Part shown: piece after piece, positions 13,150 to 24,151 of the stretch
Numbering within the stretch: position 1 is the stretch's first letter
Layout: each line of letters opens with the position of its first letter
Assembly (NCBI GenBank): GCA_033063855.1
Contig: CP093830.1
Span: forward strand, 18,104,854-18,168,853
DNA: 64,000 nt
Origin: Smittia aterrima
Taxonomy: Eukaryota > Arthropoda > Insecta > Diptera > Chironomidae
Reading direction: 5' to 3'
Notes under the pieces: model-generated
Database searches by the model: none
The model's input: the letters and a program-made list of their open reading frames with translations, nothing else
What the model was told of the DNA's origin: nothing
Translations under genes and position numbers: made by a program

Positions 13150-15530
13150 AGCGTGTGCGGTAGCATTCTCCACGAGAGCGGGCAAGGAGGATCGGGTGGT
13201 GGAATTCAAAAAGTAAATTCTAGATTTGCTTAAAGCTCTAAAAAAACAATTTAAACTTCTATTTCGTGCGCTATCGTTGTGCCATCAATTATAATTTGCG
13301 ATACGTTTCCAAACTCACAAAAGAAAGATGAAGCAAGTGAGAATATTTTGAACTGTTGTCGCTAGCGAAGCGAATTTTCATAAAACAATTTCTTTAATCA
13401 TTTCTTGTTTTCGTTGTTTGAGTTGATTTTACTCGGAGCTTGAGATGTTTTAAGGAATTCTTGGAGAAGAAATGTCTTTAAATAAAAACGCTGCTCAGCT
13501 GGAGCTAAGCAAAAGAAATATTTCTCTCATTGTAATGACATTCTCTTTGTTTCCCTTAAAACATCCCAAGCCCTTGAGATTAGAATTTTCCTTGTTTACA
13601 TATTTTTTAGAGAAAATATTGTTTCGCGGTTTACCTAACGAGTTTTTTCTTGTGAAAAAATGAATTTCAAATGAGAAATAGATCGCGAGCACTTCGCATA
13701 TTTTTGGAATTCGCTTCAACGCGCCCAGCGTTTCTTTCACAAACTTTATCTTCCTCTTCCCCACCACGAATCGATTACATTAGGATCCACAAAGAGATGA
13801 GTTAGATAAATTTAATGATGTATTTTTATTATTGATTACGCAAAGATGCATTGAATACACAATATACAAGGAATCATAACTAATAATTTAATTGCGCAAC
13901 ACTCGGCTTGGCGCTCATGCTTTTTCCTTCTTTAAGTTCATCGAGATTTCTTCTGGAAATGAAACGAAAGCTACCAACAAAAATATATTTTCCTTATCGT
14001 TATTTTTATTAGAGTTTCCAACTTTCGCAAAAAAAGGAAAATAAAACAAAATGAAAACCATTCGATGAAGTTTCTCAGATCCTTCGGGTTGAAGCTAGAG
14101 CTTAACAAGAAATTCAAAGAGAAATTCCGTTTTAACAAGTGTAGACTTCAGCTGAAGTTTGTTGATGGCAATAGCAATCGTCAGGCGACTTTCTTCTTGC
14201 TAAAGTTTGTCTTTCTTTCCACTCATGTTCAGTCGACCTTTCGATGATTCTTCCCGAGACGACACTCAAAATGCTTTCAAAGCAGCAAAATTTGCTTGAA
14301 GCTTAGCGAAAAATTTATTTCCTTCTCATCCTTTTGACAAACGACTGCAATAAACAAACAAACACTCACAGTTGGAAGCTCGTTTATCTCTTCCTTGTTT
14401 TGAGAATAATTCGTGTTGACTGCACATAGCGAAATGGAAGTTTCCGATGAGAGTTTTCTGTTTGCGCCCGCGTTCTTTTAATTTTTTTGATCAATGTGGA
14501 TTTGACGATAGTTTTTCTTTATAAAAAATGTCTTTGATGATTTATCTAAGTAGGAATGCTATTAAAACTGAGTGGACAACACGCAAAAAAGAAAAAAACA
14601 TAATTAAAGATAAACAAAATATATATTTTTGACTATAATAAGATTGTGTAAGAGAATGTGAAGAGTTTTTCCGTTTCCGTTTGATTTCTTCTTTCGCCTC
14701 CGCCTGTAAATTGTTCAGCTCGTGTCTACACGTTCGTCTTTCCCCCACACACACAAAAGAAAAACACTTTGTCGCTGTAAATAGGAGAAAAGTAATATTA
14801 AAATTAAACGAATGAAAGAAAGAAAAATGGAAGAAGAAAAAAACTGACTAAACAAGTAATTAATTTTAATGTAGAATAACTAAAGAATCAAAAAGGAGAA
14901 GATGGATTCACCCCACAAAAACCACAAACACAGAGTCGTAATGAGAAAGAAAAATAGTGAAACTAAAATGTACTCGTACACCAATCAATAGGCACAGAAA
15001 CGGAAACTCTTTGTGACGCTGATATGCTTTTGAGCTTCGAGGATTGTCGGTTGACTTCAATGAGTTCATAAATCAATTGAACAGATTGAAAGCTTTTTAA
15101 TCAGAGATTCGCATCATTGCCCTAACCAATAACACTCCTGGACAGAAGAGAATAAAGCTTTGAACTCAGTGAGGCAATCGACAATCTCCCGGCGAAAGCT
15201 CAAAGCACAACAAATAAACCAACCAACAGAAATAAAATCATAAACGATGCATTGAAACCTTTTTGATGAGGAATAAAAGAAAAAAATATTTTACCAATTT
15301 GTAAAAACGATGAAGTTTTTTAATTAAATTTCGTTTCTTCGGCGTGTGCAACAAAAAAAAATGAGAAAAGCTAATTGAATCATTTTATTCGATATCCAAC
15401 TCTAGGCGTATTTTTGATGAACTTCTTCTTTTCATTTTTGTTTTCATAATTATCCTTGTATGTTTTTTTTTCTTGGGAGAAAATGAATTAAACGATAGAA
15501 GTTAGAAGATTAAAAAGTGATAAAAACAAT
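13150..15530. other. 3' UTR of the A20/AN1 gene and intergenic DNA
   Basis: No gene recognised. Several AATAAA signals occur (for example near 13480, 14350 and 15151), so the A20/AN1 transcript could end at any of these; a long 3' UTR is possible. The rest is AT-rich, with poly-A/poly-T runs and short frames only. The repeat unit of the F-box array begins at about 15531. Confidence 0.5.
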
Positions 15531-16126
15531 TTATATATTAAAAAAAATGGTAATAAATAAACAAAAATATTTTCAAAAGCGTAAACGTAACATTTTTCAA
15601 ATTCATCAGCTTCGACACTGATTTTTTTTCAGCGCCAGCTTCTGCGCATTTAGTCTACTTTCATCATCGACTAGGTGACTAGTTCAGTAATCGTTGCAAT
15701 GGAAAAGGCGCGAAATGTAAAAAACCAGCAAATCTCTTGCAAATAAAAGCTCCAGCTTCCAACAAAGTCTTTTTAAAAGACGAGCAACGTATCCGAAGTA
15801 TTCGTACAAAGAGATTCGAGTGATTATTTCACTAATGATATTTAATTGTAAGAAAAGATCAAAATGTGGGAAATCGACTTGACTCAGATGTCCGCCACAT
15901 TTTTCGGATCTTAGAATTGATTTCTTATTAGATTCGAGTGAAAAAAAATAAAAAAAAACATTTGCCAACGTTCGTCTCATTTTGTTCTCAGCATTCGAAA
16001 AGGTAACATCAACTATCTAGCTAGCAATATTTTTTCTCCTGTATTTTTTCATTTGAATTTTTTATTTCGTTTTAGATAAAGATAAAAATTTTGGAGATAA
16101 GCCCTGCACCAAATACCACAGAAAAG
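15531..16126 (+). repeat. F-box gene flanking unit, copy 1, including 5' UTR intron
   Basis: This unit recurs before each F-box gene and before both rod loci (about 17998, 21240, 23565, 39740 and 47465). It has a conserved block around a CAGCGCCAG/CTGCGCATT motif, then a degenerate coding-like stretch with the conserved peptide RRATYPKYSYKEIRV, then the presumed F-box promoter. A short leader ends at AAAAG|GTAACA (donor at 16003) and the intron 16003-16075 ends in CGTTTTAG, just before the coding region. The same small intron is present in all four F-box genes (18475-18547, 21596-21664, 44318-44385). In this copy the usual start codon (16091) is TTG instead of ATG. Confidence 0.65.
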
Positions 16127-17503
16127 ATGTCATTGAAAAAATGTCTTAACAGCCAGCCAGAGGATGAAACAAAATCCGAAGTTTCAAATGAAAAGCCGAA
16201 CAAGAAAAAAAAATTATCTGAGTTAACTAACATGGATCCTGTTGACTATTTCGCACGTTTTCTTGACATTCCTGAGATGTTCTTGAAACATTTAAGCGGC
16301 AAAGACTTGATTGGTATTTCAGAAGTCAATCCAAGTTGGTACAATTTCATCGCATCATCGAAAGATCTCATGGAGAAACTAAGAGTTCTCTTTGTTGATA
16401 TTGATTTCAAAGGTAAAGATTACAACAACATCACCCATTCAGATCTTATAGAAATGAAAACTGTTTTTCATGTTAAATGCTCGAGCCATCCAGAAGATTA
16501 CAATTTGCTGAAGAACAGTTCGAGGCTGTATCAAAACATTTTAGTCCGACGATTCTTCTCGACTATAGGAGAAATCGACTGCATGACCAATTCAGAACTT
16601 GATTTCTTTTATAGTATTGCTCGAAAATTGAAAGATGTTCAACTCGAAAATGTTTATTTTAAAAGAAGACTGGATTTGTGGAGATTACTTTCATCGATCG
16701 AATCATCAGTAGAGAGATTTTATGCCACGGAGTTTCGCGTCCTTATATTTGATTCTTTCGAATCTTTTGAATCTTTCGAAGTCTTAAAGTTTCCAAAGCT
16801 GAAACACCTTATATTTCGTTTTTACAAAAACACAAGCTATGGCTACAATTTTACCAGATTTTTTATGAACTCTGTTGCTATCGAAAAACTTGATTTTCAT
16901 GACGAATTCGGTACAGTTTGCGAAGAAATTTTAACAAAAATGCTCGAAAACTTCGACAAATTGACAGTTCTCTATCTGCGTTCAGAATACATTTATAAAA
17001 TATTCAAAGATGACTCTTGTAAAAAATTTCAATTCAAGCTTAAGCGTTTGGTAATAGCTAATATTAAGCATCTTGTACTGGGCTCAAACTTTCGGAATTT
17101 TCTTATGTCACAAAGCGATCATCTTAAATATTTAGTCATCGAAGCAAAGATGATAGACAGAGAAAGCTTCGACGTGATCATGAAAATGCCAAGGCTAATA
17201 ACTCTTCACCTAAAGTATTCTGAAGCTTTTACCGATTACGAAGTACAAAAATACGTATCAACCTCAATCACTGAGCTGCATTTGCTTAATTTTGTTAACG
17301 CTGTCAGCCTAAAATTTCTATTAGATTCAATGCCAAAAGTAACTCTCGTTGTACTTCAAACAATCGATGAAGAAATACTAAAAATGTTGAAATCAATGAA
17401 CAGAAAATTTAAAAAACTGGAAGTTTTTATACTCCAAAGAGTCAACATCAAGGAAGTGCAAGAAACTGTGACTGGAAATTGTATTTTAGAACTAAAGCAC
17501 TAA
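16127..17503 (+). CDS. F-box/leucine-rich-repeat protein, array member 1
   Basis: Numbered from the frame start at 16091, the protein is 470 residues. An acidic/Lys-rich head (1-50) is followed by an F-box at about 56-100 with the landmarks IPEMFLKHL, KDLIGISEVNPSWY and a Trp in the usual place. From about 225 there are about nine irregular leucine-rich repeats (LKHLIF, IEKLDF, LTVLYL, LKRLVI, LKYLVI, LITLHL, LHLLNF and similar). F-box proteins of this shape act as substrate receptors of SCF (Skp1-Cullin1) ubiquitin ligases, with the LRRs choosing the target; the target is unknown. The first Met codon of the paralogues is TTG here, so I start at the next in-frame ATG (16127), which loses 12 residues and spares the F-box. 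A 9-nt triplication encodes SFESFESFE. It is a probable functional gene but could be decaying at its 5' end. Confidence 0.72.
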   Translation: MSLKKCLNSQPEDETKSEVSNEKPNKKKKLSELTNMDPVDYFARFLDIPEMFLKHLSGKDLIGISEVNPSWYNFIASSKDLMEKLRVLFVDIDFKGKDYNNITHSDLIEMKTVFHVKCSSHPEDYNLLKNSSRLYQNILVRRFFSTIGEIDCMTNSELDFFYSIARKLKDVQLENVYFKRRLDLWRLLSSIESSVERFYATEFRVLIFDSFESFESFEVLKFPKLKHLIFRFYKNTSYGYNFTRFFMNSVAIEKLDFHDEFGTVCEEILTKMLENFDKLTVLYLRSEYIYKIFKDDSCKKFQFKLKRLVIANIKHLVLGSNFRNFLMSQSDHLKYLVIEAKMIDRESFDVIMKMPRLITLHLKYSEAFTDYEVQKYVSTSITELHLLNFVNAVSLKFLLDSMPKVTLVVLQTIDEEILKMLKSMNRKFKKLEVFILQRVNIKEVQETVTGNCILELKH

Positions 17504-18565
17504 ATATTTTAAAGCTCAACAATTATTTTTAATTTGAAAATAAAGATCCCAACTTAAATAAAAAATGTCATCGAAATATTTTTAAAGCAAATAAAATTAT
17601 TTTAATGATCAAATGATCATTTTCTTTTACGCATTTGACTTAAAATATGAGTTACCTCTTTTCACTTCTATTTTATTGTTCTTTGTAATTTTTTTTATTT
17701 AAAATAAATTAACAAACATGAGCCGTTTCAATTTTTCAAGTAAAAGTTTGATAAATATTAACATCGTGAAGAAAAGCTCCTTGATCTAAGAAAATGTCGT
17801 CGATGCGAGAAATTTTCGTTGAGGTTTCAATCATGAATAGCAAACCTGATGATGAAACAGAAGTTGCAAATAGATTCCTTCTTCTCCGTTGTCGATTGCT
17901 TTGTGAAAGAGTTCCAATATGATCAAGATCAAGTTAAGAATAATAAGAATTATGTCAAATATTCATTGCAATTGAGTTAGAAGATTAAAAACAATTTATA
18001 TATTAAAAAAAATGGTAATTAATAAACAAAAATATTTTCAAAAGCGTAAACGTAACATTTTTCAAATTCATCAGCTTCGACACTGATTTTTTTTTTTCAG
18101 CGCCAGGTTCTGCGCATTTCTCTCGGTCTACTTTCATCATCGTAGGTGACTAGTTCAGTAACCGTTGGAAACTATAGGCGCGAAATGTAAAAAACCAGCA
18201 AATCTCTTGCAATTAGAAGCACCAGCTTCCAACAAAGTCTTTTTAAAAGACGAGCAACGTAGCCGAAGTATTCGTACAAAGAGATTCGAGTGACTATTTC
18301 AATAATGATATTTAATTGTAAGAAAGGATCAAAATGTGCGAAATCGAAAGTTTCCATTCGAAACAGTTTCTTTTTAGGATCTTAGAATTGATTTCTTATT
18401 AGATTCGAGTGAAAAAAAAATGAAAAAAAACATTTGCCGACGCTCGTCTCATTTTGTTCTCAGCATTCGAAAAGGTAACATCAACTATCTAGCAAGCATT
18501 ATTTTTGCTTCAGAATTATTTCATTTCAATTCTTTTTTCCGTTTTAGATAAAGAAGATAAAAATT
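17504..18565 (+). repeat. Interval between F-box genes 1 and 2 (repeat unit)
   Basis: The 3' flank has AATAAA signals (about 17538 and 17590). At 17767-17935 lies a recurrent fragment encoding MSSMREI...NSKPDDETEVANRF, resembling the N-terminal SQPEDET motif of the F-box genes but soon closed by a stop. Next comes the CAGCGCCAG unit (about 17998-18310), and then the F-box leader and intron (intron 18475-18547). No separate gene seen; all of it is shared with the other array intervals. Confidence 0.6.
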
Positions 18566-19996
18566 ATGGAGATAAGCCCTGCACCAAACACCACAGCAAA
18601 GATGTCATTGAAAAAATGTCTTAACAGCCAGCCAGAGGATGAAACAAAATCCGAAGTTTCAAATGAAAATCTGAACAAGACAAGTAAATTATCTGAGTTA
18701 ACTAACATGGATCCTTTTGACTATTTCGCACGTTTTCTTGACATTCCTGAGATGATCTTAAAACATTTTCGCGGCAAAGACTTGATTGTGATTTCAGAAG
18801 TCAATCCAAGTTGGTACAATTTCATCGCATCCACGAAAATTCTCATGGAGAAACTAAAAATTGTCTTTGTTGATGTTGATTTCAAATATGAAGATTACAT
18901 AAACTGCCATTCAGATGTTAAGAAAATGAAAATAGTTTTTCATGATAAATGCTCGAGCCATCCAGAAGATTACAATTTGCTGAAGAACAGTTCGAGGCTG
19001 TATCAAAACATTTTAGTCCGACGATACTTCGCGACCATAGAAGACCTCGACTGCATGGCCAATTCAGAACTTGATTTCTTTTATAGTATTGCTCGAAAAT
19101 TGAAGGATGTTCAACTCGAAAATGTTTATTTTAAAAGAATACTGGATTTGTGGAGATTACTTTCATCGATCGAATCATCAGTAGAGAGATTTTATGCCAC
19201 GGAGTTTTGCGTCCTTATATTTAAATCTTTCGAATCTTTTGAATCTTTCGAAGTCTTAAAGTTTCCAAAGTTGAAACAACTTATATTTTGTTTTCACCAA
19301 AATGTAAGCTACGGCAACACTTTTACCAGATTTTTTATGAACTCTGTTGCTATCGAAAAACTTGATTTTCAAGACGATTTCGGTTTAGTTCGCAAAAAAA
19401 TTTTAACAAAAATGCTCGAAAACTTCGACAAACTGATAGATCTCTATCTGCGTTCAGGATACATTTATAAAATATTCGAAGATGACTCTTGGAAAAAGTT
19501 TCAATTCAAGCTTAAGCGTTTGGTAATAGCTAATTCTCTGCGACTTGTTCTGGGCTCAAACTTTCGGAATTTTCTTATGACGCAAAGCGATCATCTTATA
19601 TGTTTAGTCATCGAAGCAAAGATGGTAGATCGAGAAAGCTTCGACGTGATTATGAAAATGCCAAAGCTAATAACTCTTCACTTAAAGTATTCTGAGGCTT
19701 TTACCGATTACGAAATTGCAAAAAAAGTGTCAACCTCAATTACTGTGCTGCGTTTGTATAATTTTGTTAACGCTGTCTGTCTAAAATTTTTATTAGATTC
19801 TATGCCGAAAGTAACAATACTTCTACTCAACACAATCGATGAAGAAATATTAAAAATTTTGAAATCAATGAACAGAAAATTTAAAAAATTGGAAGTTTTT
19901 GTACTCAAAGGAGTCAACATCAAGGAAGTGCAAGAAACTGTGACTGAAAATTGTCTTGTCGAAATGAAAAAACCACCGCTAATGAAAGATTGCTAA
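18566..19996 (+). CDS. F-box/leucine-rich-repeat protein, array member 2
   Basis: Single coding exon of 476 residues, starting at an ATG 18 nt after the 5' UTR intron acceptor (18547). The F-box is at about 56-100 (IPEMILKHF, KDLIVISEVNPSWY), followed by irregular LRRs to the end and a short Lys/Pro-rich tail (KKPPLMKDC). Its C-terminal two thirds are almost identical to member 4, more than 24 kb away, while its head matches member 1 more closely. Role inferred as for the family: SCF ubiquitin-ligase substrate receptor with unknown target. Confidence 0.78.
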   Translation: MEISPAPNTTAKMSLKKCLNSQPEDETKSEVSNENLNKTSKLSELTNMDPFDYFARFLDIPEMILKHFRGKDLIVISEVNPSWYNFIASTKILMEKLKIVFVDVDFKYEDYINCHSDVKKMKIVFHDKCSSHPEDYNLLKNSSRLYQNILVRRYFATIEDLDCMANSELDFFYSIARKLKDVQLENVYFKRILDLWRLLSSIESSVERFYATEFCVLIFKSFESFESFEVLKFPKLKQLIFCFHQNVSYGNTFTRFFMNSVAIEKLDFQDDFGLVRKKILTKMLENFDKLIDLYLRSGYIYKIFEDDSWKKFQFKLKRLVIANSLRLVLGSNFRNFLMTQSDHLICLVIEAKMVDRESFDVIMKMPKLITLHLKYSEAFTDYEIAKKVSTSITVLRLYNFVNAVCLKFLLDSMPKVTILLLNTIDEEILKILKSMNRKFKKLEVFVLKGVNIKEVQETVTENCLVEMKKPPLMKDC

Positions 19997-20430
19997 TGAA
20001 ATGTTGATATTTTATTACTCAACAATTATTTTTAATTCGAAAAAAAAAGATCCCAACTTAAATTAAAAAATGTCTTCGAAATATTTTTAAAGCCAATAAA
20101 ATTATTTTAATTATCAAATGATCATTTTCTTTAACGCATTTGACTTAAAAATATGAGTTACCTTTTTTCAATTCCTTTTTTTAATGTTGTTTATATCTTT
20201 TTTGATTAAAAATAAATTAACAAACATGAGCCGTTTGTTTTCTGTTGAAAGTTTCTGATCAGTTTTCAATTGAAAGTTTGATAAATATTAACATCGTGAA
20301 GGAAAGCTCCTTGATCTAAGAAAATGTCGTCGATGCGCGAAATTTCCATTGAGGTTTCAATCATGAATAGCAAACCTGATGATAAAACAGAAGTTGCAAA
20401 TAGATTCCTTCTTCTCCGTTGTCGATGATC
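19997..20430 (+). repeat. 3' flank of F-box gene 2 with NSKPDD fragment
   Basis: Contains the shared 3' flank (AATAAA near 20096) and the recurrent NSKPDD-encoding fragment at about 20297-20430, which is cut off where the inverted interspersed repeat begins. No intact gene. Confidence 0.55.
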
Positions 20431-21180
20431 GATTGTAACGAACTTACTGTAAGGTTTTTCATCGTTCGACTGGTTACAGGGTGTGGGACTTTACTGGGTT
20501 AACTGGTCAAAGATGGATCCAATGTGTGAAGATTTTCAGATTTTGTTTGCTTTATCTCGACCAGCTAAACATTTTTTCTGAACATCTCAATGCTAAGTCC
20601 AAAGATAACGAAGTTTTACTTTGAGCTCACCAGAAGTGGATCCCATCACGCTGAATATATATTTTGAAGAAGTGTTATCGGATATTACAAAACTGAATAA
20701 GTCGAATAAATCGATTATTTTTGTTCAGATTGATTTCAAATGTAAAAATAATTTTAGTGAAATCATCCAGACGCTTTCATCAAAACTAATTCTGTTCAAT
20801 CAAATGTAAATTTCTTTCTTTTCAATTCAACTCCCGACCGAGAAAGTCGCAATAAACTTTACTCAAGAAAAACTATCAAAGTTTATTAGTTTAACTCTGC
20901 TACAATTTTTTATCGAAGTCACCAGACTCAGGCACCGTGGGCCTAACCACTTGAGCTGTCAAATTTATCTTGAAACTTGCTTGTCTTATCCATAAATAGA
21001 ACCAAATGACAAAAACCAGAAGAAGCTAGCTGCTTTCGTTCTCAAGAAAATCGAATCACAAGCAAAAAAAATTGACTTTTTGTATAGAGATTCCAGTATA
21101 AGGGCCCGTGGGCCTGATCCTGATGAGTTGGCGAAAAATCAAAAAAAATCCCCTTTTCTATTTTCATTCTCTATCGACTA
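20431..21180 (-). mobile_element. Interspersed repeat, inverted relative to the copy at 46.5-47.1 kb
   Basis: Read on the minus strand, this stretch matches about 46530-47090 over its whole length in patches. Shared marks are AGTCGATAGAGAAT at one end, two modules each containing GGCCCACGG and CTGGA(A/G)TCT, the word TTTTTGTCATTTGGTTCTAT, and a TACAGTAA end. Sequence before and after differs between the two sites, as expected of a dispersed element. One module holds AGCTCAAGTGGTTAGG, resembling a tRNA A box. No transposase or reverse transcriptase frame was found; the small frame at 20621-20809 is not recognised. Confidence 0.5.
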
Positions 21181-21679
21181 GTGAAAAAAGCTCATCGCGT
21201 TCGCGAGTTATTTCAATCACGGACATCGGATAAAATAGGGTATTTGAAAAAATTAAAACTCGAAATGGAAAAAATCAGCAGACGGTGCAGTTTATTGGAA
21301 ATAAAATCTCAAGCTCTCAACAAAATCTTTTTAAAAGACGAGCAACGTATCCGAAGTATTCCTTCAAAGAGATTCGAGTGACTATTTCAATAATGATATT
21401 TAATTGTAAGAAAAGATCAAAATGTGAAAAATCTATCGTTTCGATTCGAAACAGTTTCTTTTTACTTGACTCAGATATCCGCCACATTTTTCGGATCTTA
21501 GAAATGATTTCTTATTAGATTCGCGTGATAAAAAAAAAATGAAAAAAAAAACATTTGCCAACGCTCGTCTCATTGTGTTCTCAGCATTCGAAAAGGTAAC
21601 ATCAACACGCTCGCTTTATTTTTTCTCCTGGATTTTTTAATTTCAATTCTGTTTTCCGTTTTAGATAAAGATAAAAATT
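21181..21679 (+). repeat. Upstream flanking unit of F-box gene 3
   Basis: It carries a partial copy of the array unit, with a frame encoding QQTVQFIGNK and RRATYPKYS, then the F-box promoter-leader with donor at 21596 and acceptor ending at 21664. The 5' half of the unit seen elsewhere is missing, replaced by the interspersed repeat on the left. Confidence 0.55.
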
Positions 21680-23125
21680 ATGAAGAAAAGCCCTGCACCA
21701 ATCACCACTAAGGAAATGTCATTGAAGCAAAACATTTCAGATGATGTTTCGCTTAACAGCCAGCCAGAGGATGAAACAAAAATCGAAGTTTCAAGTCCAA
21801 ACAAGATAAGTAAATTATTTGAGTTAACTAACATGGATCCGTTGGACTATTTCGCACGTTTTCTTGACATTCCTGAGATGATCTGGAAACATTTAAGCGG
21901 CAAAGACTTGATTGTGATTTCAGAAGTCAATCCAAGTTGGTACAATTTCATCGCATCATCGAATGATCTCATGGATAAACTAAAAATTGTTCTTGTTGAT
22001 GTTGATTTCAAAGGTGAAGATTACAAAAACTTCACCTATTCAGATGTTAAGAAAATGAAAACTGCATTTCATGATAAATGCTCGAGCCATCCAGAAGATT
22101 ACAATTTGCTGAAGAACAGTTCGAGGCTGTATCAAAACATTTTTGTGCGACGATACTTCGTGACTATAGGAGACCTCGACTGCATGGCCAATTCAGAACT
22201 TGATTTCTTTTATAGTATTGCTCGAAAATTGAAAGATGTTCAACTCAAAAATGTTTTTTTTAAAAGAAGACTTGATTTGTGGAGATTACTTTCATCGATC
22301 GAATCATCAGTAGAGACATTTTATGCCATGGAGTATCGCGTCCTTATATTTAAGTCTTTCGAATCTTTTGAATCTTTCGAAGCTTTAAAGTTTCCAAAGC
22401 TGAAACAGCTTAAACTTCATTTTTATCAAAACATCAGCTATGGCTACAGTTTTACCAGATTTTTTATGAACTCTGTTGCTGTCGAAAAACTTGATTTTCA
22501 AGACGATTTCGGTACAGTTCCCAAAGAAATTTTAACAAAAATGCTCGAAAATTTTGACAAAATGACAGTTCTCTATCTGCGTTCAAAACGCATTAATCAA
22601 ATATTCGAAGATGAATCTTGGAAAAAGTTTCAATTCAGGCTTAAGTATTTGGTAATAAGTAATTCTCAGCGACTTGTACTGGGCTCAAACTTTCGGAATT
22701 TTCTTATGACGCAAAGCGATCATCTTATATGTTTAGTCATCGAAGCAAAGATGGTAGATCGAGAAAGCTTCGACGTGATCATGAAAATGCCAAAGCTAAT
22801 AACTTTTCACCTAAAGTATTCTGAGGCTTTTACCGATTACGAAGTACAAAATAACGTGTCAACCTCAATCACTGTGCTGCGTTTGTATAATTTTGTTAAC
22901 GCTGTCTGCCTAAAATTTTTATTAGATTCAATGCCGAAAGTAACAATACTTCTACTCAACACAATCGATGAAGAAATATTAAAAATTTTGAAATCCATGA
23001 ATAGAAAATTTAAAAAATTGGAAGTTTTTGTACTCCAAGGAGTCAACATCAAGGAAGTTCAAGAAAGTGTGACTGAGAATTGTCTTGTCGAAATAAAAAA
23101 ACCACCGCCAATGAAATATTGCTAA
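21680..23125 (+). CDS. F-box/leucine-rich-repeat protein, array member 3
   Basis: A 481-residue single-exon coding region with ATG 15 nt after its 5' UTR intron. The head is longer than in members 1 and 2 (it includes KQNISDDVSLNSQPEDET, shared with member 4). The F-box is at about 58-102 (IPEMIWKHL, KDLIVISEVNPSWY), LRRs run from about 225 on, and the tail is KKPPPMKYC. Amino-acid differences from its sisters are scattered through the LRR surface, with the F-box well kept. Presumed SCF adaptor; target unknown. Confidence 0.78.
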   Translation: MKKSPAPITTKEMSLKQNISDDVSLNSQPEDETKIEVSSPNKISKLFELTNMDPLDYFARFLDIPEMIWKHLSGKDLIVISEVNPSWYNFIASSNDLMDKLKIVLVDVDFKGEDYKNFTYSDVKKMKTAFHDKCSSHPEDYNLLKNSSRLYQNIFVRRYFVTIGDLDCMANSELDFFYSIARKLKDVQLKNVFFKRRLDLWRLLSSIESSVETFYAMEYRVLIFKSFESFESFEALKFPKLKQLKLHFYQNISYGYSFTRFFMNSVAVEKLDFQDDFGTVPKEILTKMLENFDKMTVLYLRSKRINQIFEDESWKKFQFRLKYLVISNSQRLVLGSNFRNFLMTQSDHLICLVIEAKMVDRESFDVIMKMPKLITFHLKYSEAFTDYEVQNNVSTSITVLRLYNFVNAVCLKFLLDSMPKVTILLLNTIDEEILKILKSMNRKFKKLEVFVLQGVNIKEVQESVTENCLVEIKKPPPMKYC

Positions 23126-24151
23126 TGAAATGTTGATGTTTTAAACCTCAACAATTATTTTTAATTCAAAAATAAAGATCCCAAATTAAATTAAAAAATG
23201 TCTTCGAAATCTTTTTAATGCAAATAAAATTATTTTAATGATCATTTTCTTTCACACATTTGACCTAAAAATATGATTTACCTTTTTTTAATGTTGTTTA
23301 TAGATTATCTATCTTTTTTGATTAAAAATAAAAAGTTTGATAAATATTAACATCGTGAAGAAAAGCTCCTTGATCAAAGAAAATGTCGATGCGAGAAATT
23401 TCCATTGAGGTTTCAATCATGAATAGCAAGCCTGATGATGAAACAGAAGTTGCAAATAGATTCCTTCTTCTTCATTGTCGATTGCTTTGTGAAAGAGTTC
23501 CACGACATGATCACTTCAAGAATAATAAGAATTAGGTCAAATATTTATTGCAATAGAGTTAGAAGATTAAAAAGTTATAAAAACAATTTATATACTTATT
23601 AAAAAAATGGTAATAAATAAACAATTTTTTCAAAAATGTAAACGTAAGATTTTTCAAATGCATCGAGCTTCGACACTGATTCTTTTTCAGCGCCAGGTTC
23701 TGCGCATTAAGTAAACTTTCATCATCGACTAGGTGACTAGTTCAGTAATCGTTGCAATGGAAAAGGCGCGAAACGGAAAAAATCAGCAAACGGTGCAGTT
23801 TATTGGTAATAAAAGCTCCAGCTATCAACAAATTCTTTTTGAAAGACGAGCAACGTATCCGAAGTATTCCTACAAAGAGATACGAGTGATGAAGGTACCT
23901 TTTGGGTCTGAGAATGTGCCCGAGGTTCGATCACCGCAGAAAGGTTGACCTACTGAAGAAATCTTCTCATCGTTCTGCAATGTCAAACAAATATTTATCA
24001 GTTTCTAAATAAATTTGGAAGAAATGCTTTCGAAACCAAATATTTCTTCTTCTTCTTCTTAATTTTACAGCCTTCGCTGAGTTTATTGACAAATTTGTGT
24101 GAATCGATAAGAATGCAACAAAGTAAGATTAATTTACAATAATATGAAGTT
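23126..24151 (+). repeat. Array flank merging into the 3' side of rod
   Basis: Contains the F-box 3' flank, the NSKPDD fragment (about 23352-23520), the CAGCGCCAG unit and an open frame at 23733-23948 whose peptide (NQQTVQFIGNK, RRATYPKYSYKEIRVMKV, PFGSENVPEV) is the best-preserved copy of the recurrent mini-ORF. The last about 200 bp is the 3' flank of rod on the minus strand. The left limit of similarity with block B is near 23362. Confidence 0.55.

Noticed and set aside
15684..15980. 98-codon minus-strand frame (also 18172-18357)
   Set aside because: It is the reverse strand of the recurrent mini-ORF unit. The plus-strand frame (RRATYPKYSYKE) is the one kept in more copies.
16091..16126. 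Using the TTG at 16091 as start of F-box gene 1
   Set aside because: TTG is a poor start in animal nuclear genes; the next in-frame ATG keeps the whole F-box.
20621..20809. 62-codon frame in the interspersed repeat
   Set aside because: Not kept in the reverse copy at 46.5-47.1 kb and has no homologue that I recognise.
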